DNA of 58,326 nt from Bacillus mobilis. Lineage in GTDB: Bacteria > Bacillota > Bacilli > Bacillales > Bacillaceae_G. The stretch spans positions 1-58,326 of the forward strand of contig NZ_MACF01000024.1 of NCBI RefSeq assembly GCF_001884045.1. The letters run 5' to 3'. The translations under genes and the position numbers were made by a program. Below the pieces are notes generated by a model. The model searched no databases. It worked only from the letters and a program-made list of their open reading frames with translations, and was not told the origin of the DNA. Below are positions 1-10,178 of the stretch, one piece after another; the stretch's first letter is position 1, and every line of letters starts with the position of its first letter.

Positions 1-61
1 AGCTCTCTAGCGCCGATGGTAGTTGGGACCTTGTCCCTGTGAGAGTAGGACGTCGCCAAGC
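1..61 (+). rRNA. rrf: 5S ribosomal RNA, 3' end (partial)
   Basis: The first 61 bases match the 3' half of a Bacillus 5S rRNA: the GCGCCGATGGTAGT segment, the short GGGACC/TTGTCCC hairpin, the GAGAGTAGGACG strand and the closing GCCAAGC. The 5' half lies outside the window. It ends an upstream rRNA operon that is co-directional with the protein genes; a strong terminator follows at once and no tRNA gene follows. Confidence 0.93.
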
Positions 62-65
62 AACT

Positions 66-95
66 AAACACGAGTCAAATGACTCGTGTTTTTTC
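66..95 (+). terminator. Terminator of the upstream rRNA operon
   Basis: A 12-bp perfect inverted repeat (AAACACGAGTCA / TGACTCGTGTTT) is followed by a T-run, just after the 5S end. Confidence 0.92.
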
Positions 96-199
96 GTGTT
101 TTCTTTTATAATCCATAGTAATTAAAAAATGTGTTTAAATAATTATTATTTTGATTAAATACAGGGGAATGTGGCTAGGATAGTGAATAAGCAAAAGAG

Positions 200-227
200 T
201 TGCAAATTTTATTAATACGTATATAAT
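200..227 (+). promoter_or_regulatory. SigA promoter of the ctsR operon
   Basis: A TTGCAA -35 (200-205) and a perfect TATAAT -10 (222-227) are separated by 16 bp. The predicted start of transcription falls at the CtsR operator, so a bound repressor would block initiation. Confidence 0.8.
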
Positions 228-230
228 TAA

Positions 231-247
231 AGTCAAAGATAGTCAAA
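231..247 (+). promoter_or_regulatory. CtsR operator
   Basis: Two direct AGTCAAA heptamers (231-237 and 241-247) separated by GAT match the CtsR-box heptad repeat with a 3-nt gap. A further partial copy (AGTCAA, 245-250) overlaps. The box lies just after the -10 element and ahead of the ctsR ribosome-binding site, as expected for autorepression released by heat or protein stress. Confidence 0.93.
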
Positions 248-268
248 GTCAATAAAGGTGGCGGATAA

Positions 269-730
269 ATGAGAAATATATCTGATATCATTGAGCAATA
301 TCTAAAGCAAGTTATTGACTTAAGTAATAATAATGTGATTGAAATCAAAAGAAATGAGATTGCGGATCGATTCGAGTGCGTACCATCTCAAATCAATTAT
401 GTAATCAATACCCGTTTTACGATAGAAAGAGGATTTGTAGTAGAAAGTAAACGTGGTGGAGGAGGTTACATTCGCATTATAAAAGTCAAACTGCATGACG
501 ATATAGACATTATCGATCAAATGCTTCATATGATTGATCATAGCGTTGCGCAAGGGAATGCAGAGAGTATGATTATACGTTTAATAGAAGAGGGAATCAT
601 AACAAATCGTGAAGCTAAACTTATGTTAAGTGTACTAGATCGTTCTGTATTATCAATGGATGTTCCTTCTCGAGATGAACTTAGGGCTCGAATATTATGC
701 GCAATGTTAAGAACACTGAAATATAAATAA
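269..730 (+). CDS. ctsR: CtsR, class III heat-shock repressor
   Basis: CtsR represses its own operon and other clp genes by binding tandem heptamers. The 153-residue product has the usual family length. An N-terminal winged helix-turn-helix (about residues 3-70) contains the IADRF...VPSQINYVI recognition region and a wing RGGGGYIRI at 62-70. In the family the glycine loop acts as a heat sensor, and Arg62 is the arginine that McsB phosphorylates in the Geobacillus protein. The C-terminal half is the McsB/ClpC-facing domain. An AAAGGTGG ribosome site sits 7 nt before the ATG. It is first in the operon with mcsA, mcsB and clpC and has a CtsR box in its own promoter, so autoregulation is very likely. 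Confidence 0.97.
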   Translation: MRNISDIIEQYLKQVIDLSNNNVIEIKRNEIADRFECVPSQINYVINTRFTIERGFVVESKRGGGGYIRIIKVKLHDDIDIIDQMLHMIDHSVAQGNAESMIIRLIEEGIITNREAKLMLSVLDRSVLSMDVPSRDELRARILCAMLRTLKYK

Positions 731-904
731 ATACAGCTTTTGTAAAAGAGTAATAACTAAGATATCAGGCAGTTAAATATTGTAGAGGTTTTGAAAAAAG
801 AACACGCACTTTTATTTAAACGAATAAGGGAAAGCGAACAATCTAGTAATGTATGAAAAAGTATTATGAGATAGATCGTTCCTGTTGTAAAGGTGGGGAT
901 AGTG

Positions 905-1453
905 ATGACTTGTCAAAACTGTAATATAAGACCAGCAACTTTACATTATACAAAAGTAATCAACGAACAGAAGACGGAAGTTCATCTTTGTGAGCAATGT
1001 GCAGAACAAAGTGGCTATACGTCTTTCTTTCAATCGCCACAGTCTAACTTTTCATTCCATGATTTATTTGCTGGGTTATTACATGGTGAATCAACAATGT
1101 TTGAAGAAGGACAAAACGGGCTTTCGAATACAAGTATATTAAGGTGTCCAGATTGTAAGATGACATATGAGCAATTTACAAAGGTGGGACGTTTTGGATG
1201 TGCTTCTTGTTACGATACATTTAAGGAACATTTAAAGCCATTATTAAAACGTCTTCACGGCGGACATACAGATCATTGTGGAAAAATTCCGGAACGTATA
1301 GAAGGAAATATTCACTTAAAGAAAGAATTAGATGAACTAAAACTCATTCTGAAACAATACGTACAGAAAGAGGAGTTTGAGAAAGCTGCTGAAGTAAGGG
1401 ATAAAATTCGAGGTCTTGAAAATCAGCTTAGTGAGCATAGAGAGGGGGAATAG
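905..1453 (+). CDS. mcsA: McsA, zinc-binding activator of the McsB arginine kinase
   Basis: McsA binds and activates McsB and modulates CtsR activity in stress. I place the start at the ATG at 905, giving 182 residues that begin MTCQNC like other McsA proteins; an in-frame GTG at 893 lies inside the ribosome site and is less likely. Two zinc-ribbon pairs are visible: C3-x2-C6 with C29-x2-C32, and C81-x2-C84 with C99-x2-C102. A UVR-type helical pair (about 139-174) closes the protein and resembles the ClpC middle segment. It is separated from ctsR by an unusually long 174-nt gap but lies 4 nt before mcsB, consistent with joint expression. Confidence 0.95.
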   Translation: MTCQNCNIRPATLHYTKVINEQKTEVHLCEQCAEQSGYTSFFQSPQSNFSFHDLFAGLLHGESTMFEEGQNGLSNTSILRCPDCKMTYEQFTKVGRFGCASCYDTFKEHLKPLLKRLHGGHTDHCGKIPERIEGNIHLKKELDELKLILKQYVQKEEFEKAAEVRDKIRGLENQLSEHREGE

Positions 1454-1457
1454 TTCT

Positions 1458-2522
1458 ATGTCACTGGACAAAATCATGAATGAAGCGATTAGTCCATGGA
1501 TGAAGGGGGATGGCCCTGATTCTGATATTGTTTTAAGTAGTCGAATACGTTTGGCTCGTAATTTTAAAAAATATCAATTCTCTACTATGCAAAACGAAGA
1601 AGAAGCTAAACAGATTCATGAATTATTTAAAAAGGAATTTATAAATAAAACGGTAGAACCCTTTGGAGAGTTTGAACTATTAAAAATGAATGAATTAACG
1701 CCTCTTCAAAGGAGAGTATTAGTTGAAAAGCATTTAATTAGTCCTAACCTTGCAGGAACAGAATATGGAGCATGTCTATTGTCAGGAAGCGAACATATTA
1801 GTGTTATGCTGAATGAAGAAGACCATATTAGGATTCAGTGCTTATTTTCAGGGTTGCAGTTATCAGAGGCCCTTCAAAGTGCCAATCAAATAGATAATTG
1901 GATAGAGGAAGAGGTTGAATATGCTTTTGATGAATCACTTGGATATATAACGAGCTGCCCTACTAACGTTGGTACAGGATTGAGGGCTTCCGTAATGATT
2001 CACTTACCGGGACTCGTTTTAACGAAAAGAATTAGCCGTATTATACAAGTAATTCAAAAATTAGGGTTAGTAGTAAGAGGAATATACGGTGAAGGTAGCG
2101 AAGCGTTAGGTAATATATTTCAAGTGTCAAATCAAATGACGCTAGGAAAATCTGAAGCAGATATTATTGCAGATTTAAAGAGTGTCATTCAACAAATCAT
2201 ACAGCAAGAGAAAATGGCTAGAGAATTAATTGTACAAAATTCAAGTATTGAGCTTGAAGATAAAGTTTATCGCTCTTATGGCATACTAGCAAACAGTCGG
2301 TTAATTCAATCTGCGGAAGCGGCCACTTGCTTATCAGATGTACGACTTGGTATTGATTTAGGATATATAAAAGGTGTATCGAGAAATATTTTGACTGAGC
2401 TAATGGTTCTTACACAACCAGGTATTTTACAACAATATGCAGGTGGACCTTTAGGACCAGAAGAAAGAGATTATCGAAGAGCAACCTTAATCCGTGAGCG
2501 ATTACGTATTGAAAAAAACTAA
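1458..2522 (+). CDS. mcsB: McsB, protein-arginine kinase
   Basis: McsB phosphorylates arginines on proteins, including CtsR, marking them for ClpC-ClpP degradation. The ATG at 1458 gives 354 residues, the family length; the upstream in-frame extension lies inside mcsA and is rejected. The phosphagen-kinase fold is shown by the nucleotide-binding SSRIRLARN segment (27-35), the acidic NEED loop (119-122) and the SCPTNVGTG loop with Cys167, the known active-site cysteine. The C-terminal half contains the regulatory phosphoarginine-binding region. A GAGGGGGA ribosome site lies at the end of mcsA. It is 22 nt from clpC, fitting the kinase-unfoldase partnership. Confidence 0.97.
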   Translation: MSLDKIMNEAISPWMKGDGPDSDIVLSSRIRLARNFKKYQFSTMQNEEEAKQIHELFKKEFINKTVEPFGEFELLKMNELTPLQRRVLVEKHLISPNLAGTEYGACLLSGSEHISVMLNEEDHIRIQCLFSGLQLSEALQSANQIDNWIEEEVEYAFDESLGYITSCPTNVGTGLRASVMIHLPGLVLTKRISRIIQVIQKLGLVVRGIYGEGSEALGNIFQVSNQMTLGKSEADIIADLKSVIQQIIQQEKMARELIVQNSSIELEDKVYRSYGILANSRLIQSAEAATCLSDVRLGIDLGYIKGVSRNILTELMVLTQPGILQQYAGGPLGPEERDYRRATLIRERLRIEKN

Positions 2523-2544
2523 GCGCAAGTAGGAGGCGATTTCT

Positions 2545-4980
2545 ATGATGTTTGGAAGATTTACAGAAAGAGCACAGAAAGTATTAGCTTTATCTCAAGA
2601 GGAAGCAATTCGTATTGGGCATAATAATATTGGAACAGAACATATTTTACTTGGGCTTGTACGTGAAGGTGAAGGAATTGCAGCAAAAGCGTTAATTGCT
2701 CTTGGATTAAGTCCAGAGAAAGTTCAAAAAGAGGTAGAAGCATTAATTGGACGCGGAACAGAAGCTTCTCAAACTGTACATTATACACCGCGTGCTAAAA
2801 AAGTTATTGAGTTGTCAATGGATGAAGCTCGTAAATTAGGTCATTCTTACGTCGGAACAGAACATATCTTACTTGGTTTAATCCGTGAGGGTGAAGGCGT
2901 AGCAGCACGTGTTTTAAATAACTTAGGTGTTAGCCTAAATAAGGCAAGGCAACAAGTATTACAACTTCTTGGAAGTAATGAAGCAAGTTCAGGTCACCAA
3001 GGTGGTTCTTCAACAAATGCAAATACACCGACACTGGATAGCTTAGCACGTGATTTAACAGTTGTTGCACGTGAAAATCGTCTAGATCCTGTTATCGGGC
3101 GTGGTAAAGAAATTCAACGTGTAATTGAAGTTTTAAGCCGTAGAACAAAAAATAATCCTGTATTAATTGGAGAGCCTGGTGTAGGTAAAACGGCAATTGC
3201 AGAAGGATTAGCACAACAAATTGTAAATAATGAAGTTCCTGAAACATTAAGAGATAAGCGTGTTATGACACTAGATATGGGTACAGTTGTAGCTGGAACG
3301 AAATATCGTGGTGAATTTGAAGATCGTTTAAAGAAAGTTATGGATGAAATCCGTCAAGCTGGCAACATTATTCTATTTATTGATGAACTTCATACATTAA
3401 TTGGTGCAGGTGGAGCAGAAGGTGCTATTGATGCATCGAACATCTTAAAACCATCTTTAGCACGCGGAGAGTTACAATGTATTGGGGCGACAACTTTAGA
3501 TGAATATCGTAAATATATTGAAAAAGATGCGGCTTTAGAGAGACGATTCCAACCGATTCACGTTGATGAGCCAAGTTTAGATGAATCAACTCAAATCTTG
3601 AAAGGTTTACGTGATCGTTACGAGGCACATCACCGTGTATCTATTACAGATGATGCAATTGATGCAGCTGTAAAGCTTTCAGACCGTTATATTACAGATC
3701 GTTTCTTACCAGATAAGGCAATTGACTTAATTGATGAAGCTGCTTCAAAGGTTCGCTTACGTTCTTATACAACACCACCAAATCTAAAAGAGCTTGAAGT
3801 GAAGCTTGAGGAAATTAGAAAAGAAAAAGATGCAGCTGTGCAAAGTCAAGAATTTGAAAAAGCTGCTTCCTTACGTGATATGGAACAACGCTTACGTGAG
3901 AAGTTAGAAGATACGAAGCGTCAATGGAAAGAACAACAAGGAAAAGAAAACTCAGAGGTGACAGTAGAAGATATTGCAAATGTCGTTTCTACGTGGACTC
4001 GTATCCCGGTTTCTAAACTTGCACAAACAGAGACTGATAAATTATTAAACTTAGAATCCATCCTTCACGATCGTGTTATTGGTCAAGATGAAGCGGTAGT
4101 AGCTGTAGCGAAAGCTGTTCGTCGTGCTAGAGCGGGATTGAAAGATCCAAAACGTCCGATTGGTTCATTTATTTTCTTAGGACCAACAGGTGTAGGTAAA
4201 ACAGAGCTAGCAAGAGCGTTAGCAGAATCTATGTTCGGTGATGAGGATGCAATGATTCGCATCGATATGTCTGAGTACATGGAGAAGCATTCTACTTCTC
4301 GTTTAGTTGGATCTCCTCCAGGATATGTTGGATATGAAGAAGGTGGACAATTAACAGAAAAGGTTCGCCGTAAGCCATATTCAGTTGTCCTATTAGATGA
4401 AGTAGAGAAAGCTCACCCTGATGTGTTTAACATTTTACTACAAGTATTAGAAGATGGTCGTTTAACGGATTCTAAAGGGCGTACAGTTGATTTCCGTAAT
4501 ACAATTGTTATTATGACATCTAACGTTGGTGCAGACGCATTAAAACGTAATAAACATCTTGGATTTAACGTACAAGATGAGAGCCGCGATTATTCAGATA
4601 TGAAAGGTAAAGTAATGGATGAACTGAAAAAGGCATTTCGTCCAGAATTCTTAAACCGTATTGATGAAATTATCGTGTTCCATATGCTTGAGAAAAAACA
4701 TATTCAAGAGATTGTAACACTTATGGTAAATCAGTTAGTGAATCGCTTAAAAGAGCAAGAAATTGAATTGCATTTAACAGAAGGAGCAATTTCAGCCATT
4801 GCTGATAAAGGATTTGACCGAGAATACGGTGCTCGTCCGCTTCGTAGAGCAATTCAGAAACATGTAGAAGATAGACTATCGGAAGAACTTTTAAAAGGTG
4901 CTATTGAGAAAGGACAAAAAGTTATCTTTGATGTTGAAGGGGAAACATTTGTCATTCATAGTGCTGAAAAGGTAAAATAA
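2545..4980 (+). CDS. clpC: ClpC, AAA+ unfoldase of the ClpCP protease
   Basis: ClpC unfolds substrates, including arginine-phosphorylated proteins, and feeds them to ClpP. The 811 residues contain two Clp_N repeats (about 1-145) that form the phosphoarginine-docking domain. AAA module 1 has Walker A GEPGVGKT at 209-216 and an LFIDELH Walker B. A coiled middle segment with a UVR motif (about 417-455) follows. AAA module 2 has Walker A GPTGVGKT at 546-553 and a LLDEVEKAH Walker B. An LGFN tripeptide loop after AAA-2 corresponds to the ClpP-docking loop. The start [10 protein letters not shown] is the usual one, behind a strong AGGAGGCG site. It is last in the CtsR operon and a terminator follows. 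Confidence 0.98.
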   Translation: MMFGRFTERAQKVLALSQEEAIRIGHNNIGTEHILLGLVREGEGIAAKALIALGLSPEKVQKEVEALIGRGTEASQTVHYTPRAKKVIELSMDEARKLGHSYVGTEHILLGLIREGEGVAARVLNNLGVSLNKARQQVLQLLGSNEASSGHQGGSSTNANTPTLDSLARDLTVVARENRLDPVIGRGKEIQRVIEVLSRRTKNNPVLIGEPGVGKTAIAEGLAQQIVNNEVPETLRDKRVMTLDMGTVVAGTKYRGEFEDRLKKVMDEIRQAGNIILFIDELHTLIGAGGAEGAIDASNILKPSLARGELQCIGATTLDEYRKYIEKDAALERRFQPIHVDEPSLDESTQILKGLRDRYEAHHRVSITDDAIDAAVKLSDRYITDRFLPDKAIDLIDEAASKVRLRSYTTPPNLKELEVKLEEIRKEKDAAVQSQEFEKAASLRDMEQRLREKLEDTKRQWKEQQGKENSEVTVEDIANVVSTWTRIPVSKLAQTETDKLLNLESILHDRVIGQDEAVVAVAKAVRRARAGLKDPKRPIGSFIFLGPTGVGKTELARALAESMFGDEDAMIRIDMSEYMEKHSTSRLVGSPPGYVGYEEGGQLTEKVRRKPYSVVLLDEVEKAHPDVFNILLQVLEDGRLTDSKGRTVDFRNTIVIMTSNVGADALKRNKHLGFNVQDESRDYSDMKGKVMDELKKAFRPEFLNRIDEIIVFHMLEKKHIQEIVTLMVNQLVNRLKEQEIELHLTEGAISAIADKGFDREYGARPLRRAIQKHVEDRLSEELLKGAIEKGQKVIFDVEGETFVIHSAEKVK

Positions 4981-4993
4981 GTATAGACAAACT

Positions 4994-5020
4994 AAGAGGG
5001 CTACGAGATAGCCCTCTTTC
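4994..5020 (+). terminator. Terminator after clpC
   Basis: A 10-bp perfect stem (AAGAGGGCTA / TAGCCCTCTT, 4994-5003 and 5009-5018) with a 5-nt loop. The trailing T-run is short (TTTC), so some read-through into radA is possible. Confidence 0.75.
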
Positions 5021-5076
5021 TTGTACGAGAAGGATAAACTGTGTATAGATGAAAGTGAAGTGAAATATAAAACGAT

Positions 5077-6453
5077 ATGGCTAAAAAGAAAACAAAATTT
5101 ACATGTCAAGAGTGTGGTTATCAGTCACCAAAATATATGGGGAAATGCCCTGGTTGTGGTCAATGGAATACACTTATTGAAGAGATGGAACCGGTTGTAT
5201 CATCAAGACGCCTTAATTATGCCAATGCAATTCAATCGGAAGTAACAAAACCAAGACGCCTAACAGAAGTAGAAACAAAATCTGAGGCACGTATTGAAAC
5301 GAAATTCCAAGAGTTTAACCGTGTACTTGGTGGTGGGATTGTAGATGGATCATTAGTACTTATTGGTGGAGACCCTGGGATTGGAAAATCAACATTACTA
5401 TTACAGATTTCATCGCAATTAGCAGATTCTTCATATGATGTACTATATATATCCGGTGAAGAATCGGCAAAACAGATTAAACTTCGTGCAGATCGTTTGC
5501 ATGTAAATGGTAGTAATCTATTTGTTGTATCAGAGACAGACTTGCAGCGAATTGCAGCACACATTGAAGAGATGAATCCAGCTTTTGTTGTTATTGACTC
5601 CATTCAAACGATACATTTACCTGAGGTAACGTCAGCGCCGGGAAGTGTGGCACAAGTACGTGAATGTACAGCAGAATTAATGAAACTTGCAAAAACGAAA
5701 GGAATCCCTATTTTTATCGTCGGACATGTAACAAAAGAGGGGGCAATTGCAGGGCCACGTATGTTAGAACATATGGTCGATGCAGTTCTTTACTTTGAAG
5801 GAGATCGTCATCATACATACCGTATTTTGCGAGCTGTGAAGAATCGTTTCGGTTCCACGAATGAAATGGGTATTTTTGAAATGAAAGAGCTTGGTCTTGC
5901 GGAAGTCTTAAACCCTTCTGAAATCTTTCTTGAGGAAAGACCCGTTGGAGTCGCAGGATCAACAGTAGTTGCCTCAATGGAAGGAACAAGACCGGTTTTA
6001 GTAGAAATACAAGCATTAATCTCCCCTACTAGTTTTGGAAACCCTCGAAGAATGGCGACGGGAATTGATCATAACCGTGTATCGCTTATTATGGCAGTGT
6101 TAGAAAAAAGAACAGGTTTATTATTGCAAAACCAAGATGCATATTTAAAAGTAGCAGGTGGTTTGAAATTAGATGAACCAGCAATTGATTTAGCTGTGGC
6201 TTTAAGTATCGCTTCAAGTTTTAGAGATAAATCTACGGCACCAACCGATGCAGTAATAGGAGAAGTAGGATTAACTGGAGAAATAAGAAGAGTATCAAGA
6301 ATTGAACAACGTGTACAAGAAGCAGCTAAATTAGGATTTCAACGTGCTATTATTCCTAGAAAAAATTTGGGAGGATGGACAATTCCGGATGGGATTGAGG
6401 TAGTAGGTGTATCTAATTTAGGGGAAGCGCTTCGTTTGACATTAGGAGGCTAG
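5077..6453 (+). CDS. radA: RadA, DNA-repair ATPase
   Basis: RadA is a RecA-like ATPase/helicase that helps branch migration in recombination. The 458 residues contain an N-terminal zinc finger (C10-x2-C13, C24-x2-C27), a RecA core with Walker [11 protein letters not shown] at 97-106, the RadA-specific KNRFG motif at 255-259, and a C-terminal Lon-protease-like domain. The length equals that of the B. subtilis protein. No clear Shine-Dalgarno sequence precedes the ATG (only weak GAAGTGAAGTG upstream), but [14 protein letters not shown] is the family start. It ends 3 nt before disA; the two products act together in DNA-damage surveillance in Bacillus. Confidence 0.96.
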   Translation: MAKKKTKFTCQECGYQSPKYMGKCPGCGQWNTLIEEMEPVVSSRRLNYANAIQSEVTKPRRLTEVETKSEARIETKFQEFNRVLGGGIVDGSLVLIGGDPGIGKSTLLLQISSQLADSSYDVLYISGEESAKQIKLRADRLHVNGSNLFVVSETDLQRIAAHIEEMNPAFVVIDSIQTIHLPEVTSAPGSVAQVRECTAELMKLAKTKGIPIFIVGHVTKEGAIAGPRMLEHMVDAVLYFEGDRHHTYRILRAVKNRFGSTNEMGIFEMKELGLAEVLNPSEIFLEERPVGVAGSTVVASMEGTRPVLVEIQALISPTSFGNPRRMATGIDHNRVSLIMAVLEKRTGLLLQNQDAYLKVAGGLKLDEPAIDLAVALSIASSFRDKSTAPTDAVIGEVGLTGEIRRVSRIEQRVQEAAKLGFQRAIIPRKNLGGWTIPDGIEVVGVSNLGEALRLTLGG

Positions 6454-6456
6454 GCT

Positions 6457-7530
6457 ATGGAAGAAAACAAGCAACGTGTCAAAAGTATGATTAATATTTT
6501 ACAACTCGTGGCCCCAGGAACACCACTGCGCGAAGGGATAGATAATGTGCTTCGCGCACAAACAGGGGGACTAATTGTTCTTGGATATAACGAACAAATT
6601 AAAAGTATTGTAGATGGAGGATTTCATATTAATTGCGCATTCTCTCCTGCTAGTTTATACGAATTAGCAAAAATGGATGGGGCACTTATTTTAAATGAAA
6701 CTGGAAGTAAAATTTTAATTGCAAATGCACAGTTAGTTCCAGAGGCATCTATTGATTCTATTGAAACAGGTATGCGCCACCGGACAGCAGAGCGTGTAGC
6801 AAAGCAGACAGGTAGTCTCGTTGTGGCTATTTCACAAAGACGTAACGTAATTACACTATATCAAGGGAATTTACGTTATACACTAAAGGATATAGGTGTT
6901 ATTTTAACAAAGGCAAACCAAGCTATTCAGACGTTAGAAAAATATAAGGCTGTATGGAATGATGGTATTACCAATTTGGGCATTCTAGAATTTGAAGAAG
7001 TCGTTACAATGTCCGAGGTGGTTCATGTGCTACATAGTGTTGAAATGGTACTGCGTATTAAAAATGAAATATTGAGCTATATTCATGAGCTAGGAACAGA
7101 AGGTAGGTTAATTCGTTTACAACTTACAGAGCTACTAGCTGATTTAGAGGCAGAGGCAGCGTTATTAATTAAAGATTATTACCAAGAAAAAACACAAGAC
7201 CATCATCAAATTTTGAAAAAGTTACAAGATCTTGCGAACACACAACTTCTAGAGGATAGCGATTTAGTTAAATTGCTTGGCTACCCAGGACAAACGAGTT
7301 TAGAAGAAAGTGTGACGCCGAGAGGATACCGAATCACAAGCAAAATTTCGCGCGTTCCGCCACTTATCATTGAAAATTTAATTAATCGGTTTAAGACTTT
7401 GCAAGGTGTTTGTCGAGCAACTATTAATGAATTGGATGATGTGGAAGGAATTGGAGAAGTTAGGGCGAAGAAAATACGAGAAGGCCTAAAAAGAATCCAA
7501 GAGCATCTCTATATGAGTAGACACAATTAA
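6457..7530 (+). CDS. disA: DisA, DNA-integrity scanning diadenylate cyclase
   Basis: DisA makes cyclic di-AMP from two ATP while scanning DNA and stops at branched structures, signalling damage before sporulation. The 357 residues include the DAC domain with the signature DGA (74-76) and RHR (107-109) motifs, a helical linker, and a C-terminal helix-hairpin-helix DNA-binding domain ([20 protein letters not shown] region). It follows radA after 3 nt with a GGAGG ribosome site inside the radA end, indicating translational coupling. RadA is known to restrain DisA in B. subtilis. Confidence 0.97.
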   Translation: MEENKQRVKSMINILQLVAPGTPLREGIDNVLRAQTGGLIVLGYNEQIKSIVDGGFHINCAFSPASLYELAKMDGALILNETGSKILIANAQLVPEASIDSIETGMRHRTAERVAKQTGSLVVAISQRRNVITLYQGNLRYTLKDIGVILTKANQAIQTLEKYKAVWNDGITNLGILEFEEVVTMSEVVHVLHSVEMVLRIKNEILSYIHELGTEGRLIRLQLTELLADLEAEAALLIKDYYQEKTQDHHQILKKLQDLANTQLLEDSDLVKLLGYPGQTSLEESVTPRGYRITSKISRVPPLIIENLINRFKTLQGVCRATINELDDVEGIGEVRAKKIREGLKRIQEHLYMSRHN

Positions 7531-7690
7531 GAATATTACATTGATTCCATAATATAACGACACTAGAACACTTTTGGTATATGATATGATATATTGGTAA
7601 ATAAAACTATTTATAAAAAAACACGTCCGCTTTTGCATTCGGCGTTTTGATTAGCGAAACAATGGTTAATAATGAGTAGGAGGTGGTTGG
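7531..7690 (+). promoter_or_regulatory. disA-yacL spacer with a possible promoter
   Basis: This AT-rich 160-nt gap carries overlapping TATGAT hexamers (7580-7585 and 7585-7590) that could serve as a -10, with only a weak ACGACA at -35 (7557-7562). A short imperfect hairpin (about 7622-7650) ends in TTTT and could be a weak terminator for disA. Neither call is firm. Confidence 0.35.
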
Positions 7691-8800
7691 ATGTTAAAAC
7701 GGATTGTACAGCTCTTCTTTCTAGTAATTGGGGGAGCGTTAGGGATTTACTTAATCCCAAAAGTTATTAATGTATTAGACATCGGTGCCGTTCCTTTATT
7801 GGAAGGATCGTATGCTCGTGCAATTATTGGTGCAATTATTTTATTTTTAACAACATTTTGGCTTGTAGATTATATTGTTCAACTTATTAAGCATATTGAA
7901 GAGGCTCTTGTAAAGGCGCCTGTAGCGGATGTTTTATTTGGTACATTAGGTTTAATCTCTGGGCTTATTGTTGCGTATTTAATTTTAATACCAATTCGTG
8001 AATTTACAATTCCAGTTATTAGTACAGTGTTGCAAGTGTTCTTTACTCTTTTACTTGGATACTTAGGATTCCAAGTAGGGTTTAAAAAGAGGAATGAATT
8101 GCTAGGATTATTTACACTACCACAACGTGGGAAGAAGAAAAATAATAATAGTGATAATGAAGAAACTGAAGCAGAGGTAGAAGAATCTACAACTCATTGG
8201 AAAATTCTCGATACGAGTGTAATTATCGACGGACGTATTGCTGATATTTGCCAAACAAAGTTTTTAGAAGGAACAATTGTGATTCCACAATTCGTGTTAG
8301 AAGAACTTCAGCACATTGCCGATTCTTCGGATGCTTTAAAACGTAATCGTGGTCGCAGAGGATTAGATATTTTAAATCGTATTCAAAAAGAGATGCCGAT
8401 TCCGGTAGAAATTTATGAAGGCGATTTCGATGATATTCAAGAAGTGGATAGCAAGCTTGTAAAGTTGGCGAAGATCACTGGTGGAACGGTAGTAACGAAT
8501 GATTTCAACTTAAATAAAGTTTCTGAACTACAAGGGGTAACGGTGTTAAACATTAACGATTTAGCTAATGCAATTAAACCTGTTGTACTCCCAGGGGAAG
8601 AACTAAGTGTTTATGTTGTAAAAGATGGAAAAGAACAAAATCAAGGTGTTGCATATTTAGATGACGGCACGATGATTGTAGTAGAAGATGGTAGAGAATA
8701 TGTAGGTTCACAACTCGATGTGCTTGTTACGAGTGTGTTACAAACATCGGCTGGTCGTATGATTTTCGCCAAACGTAAATTATTAGAAAAAGCATTATAA
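7691..8800 (+). CDS. yacL: YacL, membrane-anchored PIN/TRAM-domain protein
   Basis: The 369-residue product has four hydrophobic membrane segments (about 4-23, 42-64, 80-101, 107-130), a charged linker rich in N, D and E (about 147-168), a PIN nuclease-like domain starting at [10 protein letters not shown] (Asp174 as first acidic ligand) and a C-terminal TRAM domain (about 300-365). PIN domains are metal-dependent RNases, and a TRAM domain suggests RNA contact. The family is conserved at this locus in Firmicutes, but its substrate is not known to me. An AGGAGGTGG site precedes the ATG, and ispD follows after 16 nt, so they are likely co-transcribed. Confidence 0.9.
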   Translation: MLKRIVQLFFLVIGGALGIYLIPKVINVLDIGAVPLLEGSYARAIIGAIILFLTTFWLVDYIVQLIKHIEEALVKAPVADVLFGTLGLISGLIVAYLILIPIREFTIPVISTVLQVFFTLLLGYLGFQVGFKKRNELLGLFTLPQRGKKKNNNSDNEETEAEVEESTTHWKILDTSVIIDGRIADICQTKFLEGTIVIPQFVLEELQHIADSSDALKRNRGRRGLDILNRIQKEMPIPVEIYEGDFDDIQEVDSKLVKLAKITGGTVVTNDFNLNKVSELQGVTVLNINDLANAIKPVVLPGEELSVYVVKDGKEQNQGVAYLDDGTMIVVEDGREYVGSQLDVLVTSVLQTSAGRMIFAKRKLLEKAL

Positions 8801-8816
8801 GTAGAGGATTATTAAT

Positions 8817-9497
8817 ATGTATACATTAATTATTCCAGCAGCTGGTCAAGGTAAGCGGATGGGTGCTGGCAAAAATAAGTTGTTCTTACTTATTAATGAA
8901 GTACCGATTATTGTGCATACGTTACGTGCTTTTGAAACAGATAAAGCGTGCAAAAGTATTATTATGGCAATTAACGAAGAAGAACGTCCGTATTTTGAAG
9001 AATTAATGCAGGAGTATCCGATTGAAAAGCCAGTACAATTTATTCAGGGTGGAGCTGAAAGACAAGATAGTGTGTACAATGCGATTCAGCATACTAGTGA
9101 TGTTGAGTATGTTCTTGTACATGACGGTGCGCGTCCATTCGTAACGAATAAAGTGATTCAAGATGTATTAACTGCAGCAGAAAAATATGGGGCTTCTATT
9201 TGTGCGGTGCCAGTGAAAGATACCGTTAAGAAGGTAGAGCAGGGTGTTGTTATCGAAACGGTAGAAAGATCTCAGCTTAAAGCTGTACAAACACCGCAAG
9301 GGTTCGCTGTTTCTCTTTTGTTAGAAGCTCATAGAAGTGCGAAACAGAGTTGTTTCCTTGGTACAGATGATGCAAGTCTCGTAGAACGTATTGGGAAGCA
9401 AGTAGGTGTAGTAGAAGGAAGTTACTATAATATTAAAGTGACGACTCCAGAAGATTTACTAATTGCTGAAAGCTTTCTTCACGTTCAAACGAAATGA
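8817..9497 (+). CDS. ispD: IspD, 2-C-methyl-D-erythritol 4-phosphate cytidylyltransferase
   Basis: IspD transfers CMP from CTP to methylerythritol phosphate, the third step of the MEP isoprenoid route. The 226 residues show the nucleotide-binding loop [15 protein letters not shown] (7-21), the HDGARPF segment (102-108) and the VKDTVKKV strand typical of the family. The ribosome site is modest (GAGG, 12 nt upstream). A terminator separates it from ispF, which catalyses the step after next, so the two have adjacent but not tightly joined units. Confidence 0.96.
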   Translation: MYTLIIPAAGQGKRMGAGKNKLFLLINEVPIIVHTLRAFETDKACKSIIMAINEEERPYFEELMQEYPIEKPVQFIQGGAERQDSVYNAIQHTSDVEYVLVHDGARPFVTNKVIQDVLTAAEKYGASICAVPVKDTVKKVEQGVVIETVERSQLKAVQTPQGFAVSLLLEAHRSAKQSCFLGTDDASLVERIGKQVGVVEGSYYNIKVTTPEDLLIAESFLHVQTK

Positions 9498-9516
9498 TAG
9501 CAATGAGCATAGCGAA

Positions 9517-9546
9517 GAAAAGCTCGGCAACAGCCGGGCTTTTCTT
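9517..9546 (+). terminator. Terminator after ispD
   Basis: A 12-bp stem with one G-T pair (9517-9528 and 9533-9544), AACA loop, GC-rich core GCTCGGC/GCCGGGC and a T-rich tail. Confidence 0.85.
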
Positions 9547-9612
9547 TATAAGGATAGCGATATAATATAGAATCATAAAACTCTGTAGTTTAGCTTGAGG
9601 AGGATATAAAAA

Positions 9613-10089
9613 ATGTTTCGAATTGGACAAGGTTTTGATGTGCATGAATTCGCGGAAGGTAGACCGTTAATTATTGGTGGAATTACAATTCCCCATGAGA
9701 AAGGATTAATTGGTCATTCAGACGCAGACGTATTGTTACATACGATTGCGGACGCATGTTTAGGTGCAATTGCAGCAGGAGATATTGGAAAGCATTTCCC
9801 TGATACAGATCCTGCCTTTAAAGATGCTGATTCAGCTGTATTGCTGCAAAAGGTTTGGGAATTTGTACGTGAACAAGGTTACGAGTTAGGAAATCTAGAT
9901 TGTACAATTATTGCTCAAAAGCCGAAGATGGCACCACATATTGAAAGTATGCGTAAACGCATTAGTGAGCTATTAGAAACGTCTATTGATAATATCAATG
10001 TAAAGGCAACAACAACAGAAAAATTAGGATTTACAGGTAGAGAAGAAGGAATTGCTTCTCAAGCAGTTGTTTTATTACAGAAAAAATAA
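9613..10089 (+). CDS. ispF: IspF, 2-C-methyl-D-erythritol 2,4-cyclodiphosphate synthase
   Basis: IspF cyclises the CDP-methylerythritol phosphate intermediate with loss of CMP in the MEP pathway. The 158 residues give the usual length. The divalent-metal site is intact: D9-x-H11 in GFDVHEF and H43 in the ADVLLH helix, together with the GHSDAD signature (35-40) and the [13 protein letters not shown] segment near the C-terminus. A GAGGAGGAT ribosome site precedes the ATG. It has its own 5' region after the ispD terminator. Confidence 0.97.
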
Positions 10090-10178
10090 GGGTTTTTAAT
10101 TCGTAAGATGGATAATCACATTTGTTTGGTGTACAATTATAGAATGTGTTGACATTAAGAATGGAAGGTGTACCAATT

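Noticed and set aside
320-553. Minus-strand open frame inside ctsR
   Set aside because: It lies wholly within ctsR on the opposite strand, has no ribosome site and no recognisable protein features.
791-857. Possible 21-codon peptide in the ctsR-mcsA gap
   Set aside because: It has a weak TTG start and no known homologue; too short to call from sequence alone, so it is kept only as a finding.
893-904. GTG starts for mcsA at 893 and 902
   Set aside because: The GTG at 893 is inside the AAAGGTGGGG ribosome site; the ATG at 905 gives the family N-terminus MTCQNC with good spacing.
5232-5603. 123-codon minus-strand frame over radA
   Set aside because: Shadow of radA; the protein shows no domain and no ribosome site.
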